Source of the DNA: Chromera velia
Taxonomy: Eukaryota; Sar; Chromeraceae
Direction of reading: 5' to 3'
Assembly (NCBI GenBank): GCA_018398765.1
Contig: JAHBMJ010004736.1
Location: 740-64,739 of the forward strand
Length of the DNA stretch: 64,000 nt
A program made the position numbers and the translations under genes. The notes beneath the pieces are model-generated. The model was not told the origin of the DNA. It searched no databases and worked only from the letters and a program-made list of their open reading frames with translations. Positions within the stretch are counted from its first letter, which is position 1. Every line of letters begins with the position of its first letter. Positions 62,594 through 64,000 of this stretch are shown piece by piece.

Positions 62594-64000
62594 GTGTGTG
62601 TGTGTGTGTGTGTGTGTCTGTCTCTCTGTCTCTCTGTCTCGCTCCCTCTGTGTGTGTCTGTGTCTGTGTCTGTGTCTGTGTGTCTGTGTCTGTGTGCGTG
62701 CGTTTGTGTCGGGTGGCGTGTGGGGGCAAGGGGGCGGGGAGGGAGGGCGTTTGTCCGTGTGTGCCTCCTTATGTCGCTTTTGGAAAAGCAATGATGATCG
62801 GGAAAAGGTAACGATTTGAGCTTGGCATCTATGTACACCTGCCCATTTGTGCCTCTACCTTTTATTACACACGCAGGAGCGACGTTCAGGAAAATCGGAA
62901 GAAAGTGATTGTCTTCAGAGACGGCGAGGAAAAGACAACCACTTGGATGGACCTGAAACCTGGAGAGATTGTCAAAGTAGAGTCCAAACAGGTCATTCAT
63001 TCAGTGCACTACAGATTTATTTATGTGAAGTAGAAACTCAGTGGCCCTCTGTACGGACAGGAACTCACGTAGTTCGTCCCTCAACATTTTAGTTGAGAGA
63101 GCCGGCTTGTTTTTTCTGTACGTGAAGCGTTTACTGTCGTTCTCCCCGTATAACTTCTTTCCGTTCCTTTTCTTCCCATTTTCCCCCTTCTCTTTCTGTT
63201 CTCCACGCTAACCGCTCTCCTTGCTGTCATGCTTGCTTGGTATGCCACCTTGCGTGCACCTGACGGTTTTTTTTTCTTTGGTCAATCGGACACCAGAGAA
63301 ATTCCTTCCTTCAGTCTGTGAAGAAAAGATCAAGGAAACACACAGCTTGTCATCGAACAAATACCGTCTGCCTGTCTGATCACGTGAAGTCCTGTCGGGA
63401 GGTGTTGATGCAAGGGGCGCTGAACTCTACACTTTTCGGGCCCCCCTGCCCACGTCGTCTGAGTGGCCGTGATGTCGCATTGTCGTTGCTTCGTTCCTTC
63501 ATTCATTCTTTTTTTTTTTTCTCTTGTGTTCATGAAGAGAAGGAGGGAAAAGAAAGAAAGAAAGAAAGAAACATATGTATAGTTTGTGTGTCTCTCTGTG
63601 CGCCTGTATGTATGGCATTCTTAGCGTCTGTCCGTCTTTTCTCTTTCCTTGTGTGTTGTTTCCGAGAGCAGAAGACAAAGATGTAAAGAAAAAGAAACAT
63701 ACAGTTTATCTGTCCGTGTCACTGCAGTCCTTCCCTGCCGATCTCCTCCTCTTGCGCTGTTCCGGATCCCTCGGAGTTGCGTATGTGGAGACAAAGGACC
63801 TGGATGGAGAGACGAATCTGAAGCACAAACACTCAATTCCAGAGCTGTCCAAACTCGTGCCTGACGAAGATGCAGCGAAGAGACTCTTCGGTCAGCTTTG
63901 CAACCTCAAGATGCATAGAGGATGGGAGGGGGCGCTAGGAGGGAGATTTTTGTGACATCCTTACTCTATCTCGTTTGCACGGCACTCTCTGTGTTTGGGT
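61348..64000 (+). CDS. P4-type ATPase (phospholipid flippase), 5' part
   Basis: Visible exons: 61348-61588, 62243-62293, 62442-62538, 62877-62991, 63728-63890 (donor GTCAGC); the gene runs off the window, about 222 residues seen. P4-ATPases move aminophospholipids to the cytosolic leaflet. Seen: a Gly/Lys/Cys-rich start ([14 protein letters not shown]), then the family entry [20 protein letters not shown], first membrane helices ([34 protein letters not shown]), [13 protein letters not shown], the actuator strand ([20 protein letters not shown]) and the DGET dephosphorylation motif ([14 protein letters not shown]). DGET rather than TGE(S/T) is the P4 signature. The catalytic Asp and nucleotide domain lie outside the window. 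Four of five donors have C at +3. One ambiguous base (N) is at 62548 in an intron. Confidence 0.92.
62551..62695. repeat. (CT)n / (GT)n compound microsatellite in a P4-ATPase intron
   Basis: Starts directly after the ambiguous base at 62548. CT, then GT, then mixed CTGT units. Tract length may be misassembled. Confidence 0.9.
63430..63720. repeat. Dispersed repeat related to 40337-40600
   Basis: TTCGGGCCCCCCTGCCCACG (63435) then, after about 110 bp, AAAGAAACATATGTATAGTT; a second tail-like AAAGAAACATACAGTTTATC follows at about 63690. Lies in the intron before the DGET exon of the P4-ATPase. Confidence 0.6.

Overview
The window is nuclear DNA from an intron-rich eukaryote. Protein-coding genes are split by spliceosomal introns, and the space between and inside them is full of long simple-sequence tracts (GAAA, TTCC, CT, TG) and mobile-element debris. 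The gene set (Argonaute, alpha-tubulin acetyltransferase, EMC1, YJU2, a PP6-type phosphatase, a P4-ATPase) is eukaryotic. The style (leucine-rich-repeat protein, abundant TGCATGCA motifs, about 50% GC, low-complexity tails on housekeeping proteins) fits a chromerid alveolate such as Chromera velia. That species guess is inference from style, not proof. All gene models were assembled by hand from exons with matching phase, GT/AG borders and family motifs.

Layout. 1-8.1 kb: no convincing gene; microsatellites, a Gly/Pro minisatellite, an AT-rich MITE-like element and a possible SINE/LINE tail. 8.1-14.4 kb (minus): an 11-exon ABC1/UbiB/ADCK-type atypical kinase with a 420-residue low-complexity tail. 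14.6-18.0 kb: repeats, including a ~590-bp tandem duplication, an unidentified ORF and the 3' end of a non-LTR (LINE) retrotransposon with an (ATCA)n tail. 20.2-22.1 kb (minus): a serine beta-lactamase-like (LACTB-type) hydrolase. 22.7-30.5 kb (plus): EMC1 in 14 exons. 31.7-32.8 kb (plus): intronless YJU2 splicing factor. 34.8-37.3 kb (minus): alpha-tubulin N-acetyltransferase. 37.3-43.9 kb: repeat-rich; includes an 827-bp foldback element with an 8-bp target duplication and a 360-bp palindrome. 43.9-44.7 kb (minus): a candidate small multi-pass membrane protein. 44.9-50.3 kb (minus): Argonaute in 8 exons. 50.9-55.7 kb (plus): LRR protein in 6 exons. 56.7-60.5 kb (minus): PP6-type phosphatase catalytic subunit with a ~520-residue polyQ/acidic extension. 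61.3 kb to window end (plus): 5' part of a P4-type ATPase (lipid flippase).

Three divergent pairs share short upstream regions: hydrolase/EMC1 (528 bp), Argonaute/LRR (648 bp) and PP6/P4-ATPase (885 bp). There is no operon-like functional cluster; the genes belong to separate cell functions (ER membrane-protein insertion, splicing, tubulin modification, RNA silencing, phosphatase signalling, lipid asymmetry).

The most unusual signals are: an Argonaute with RGG-rich insertions inside both the MID and PIWI domains, together with an in-frame TGA and a one-base frame break; a PP6 phosphatase with a giant polyQ/acidic tail; a splice-donor preference for GTCAGT/GTCCGT (C at +3) in most introns; and the foldback transposable element.
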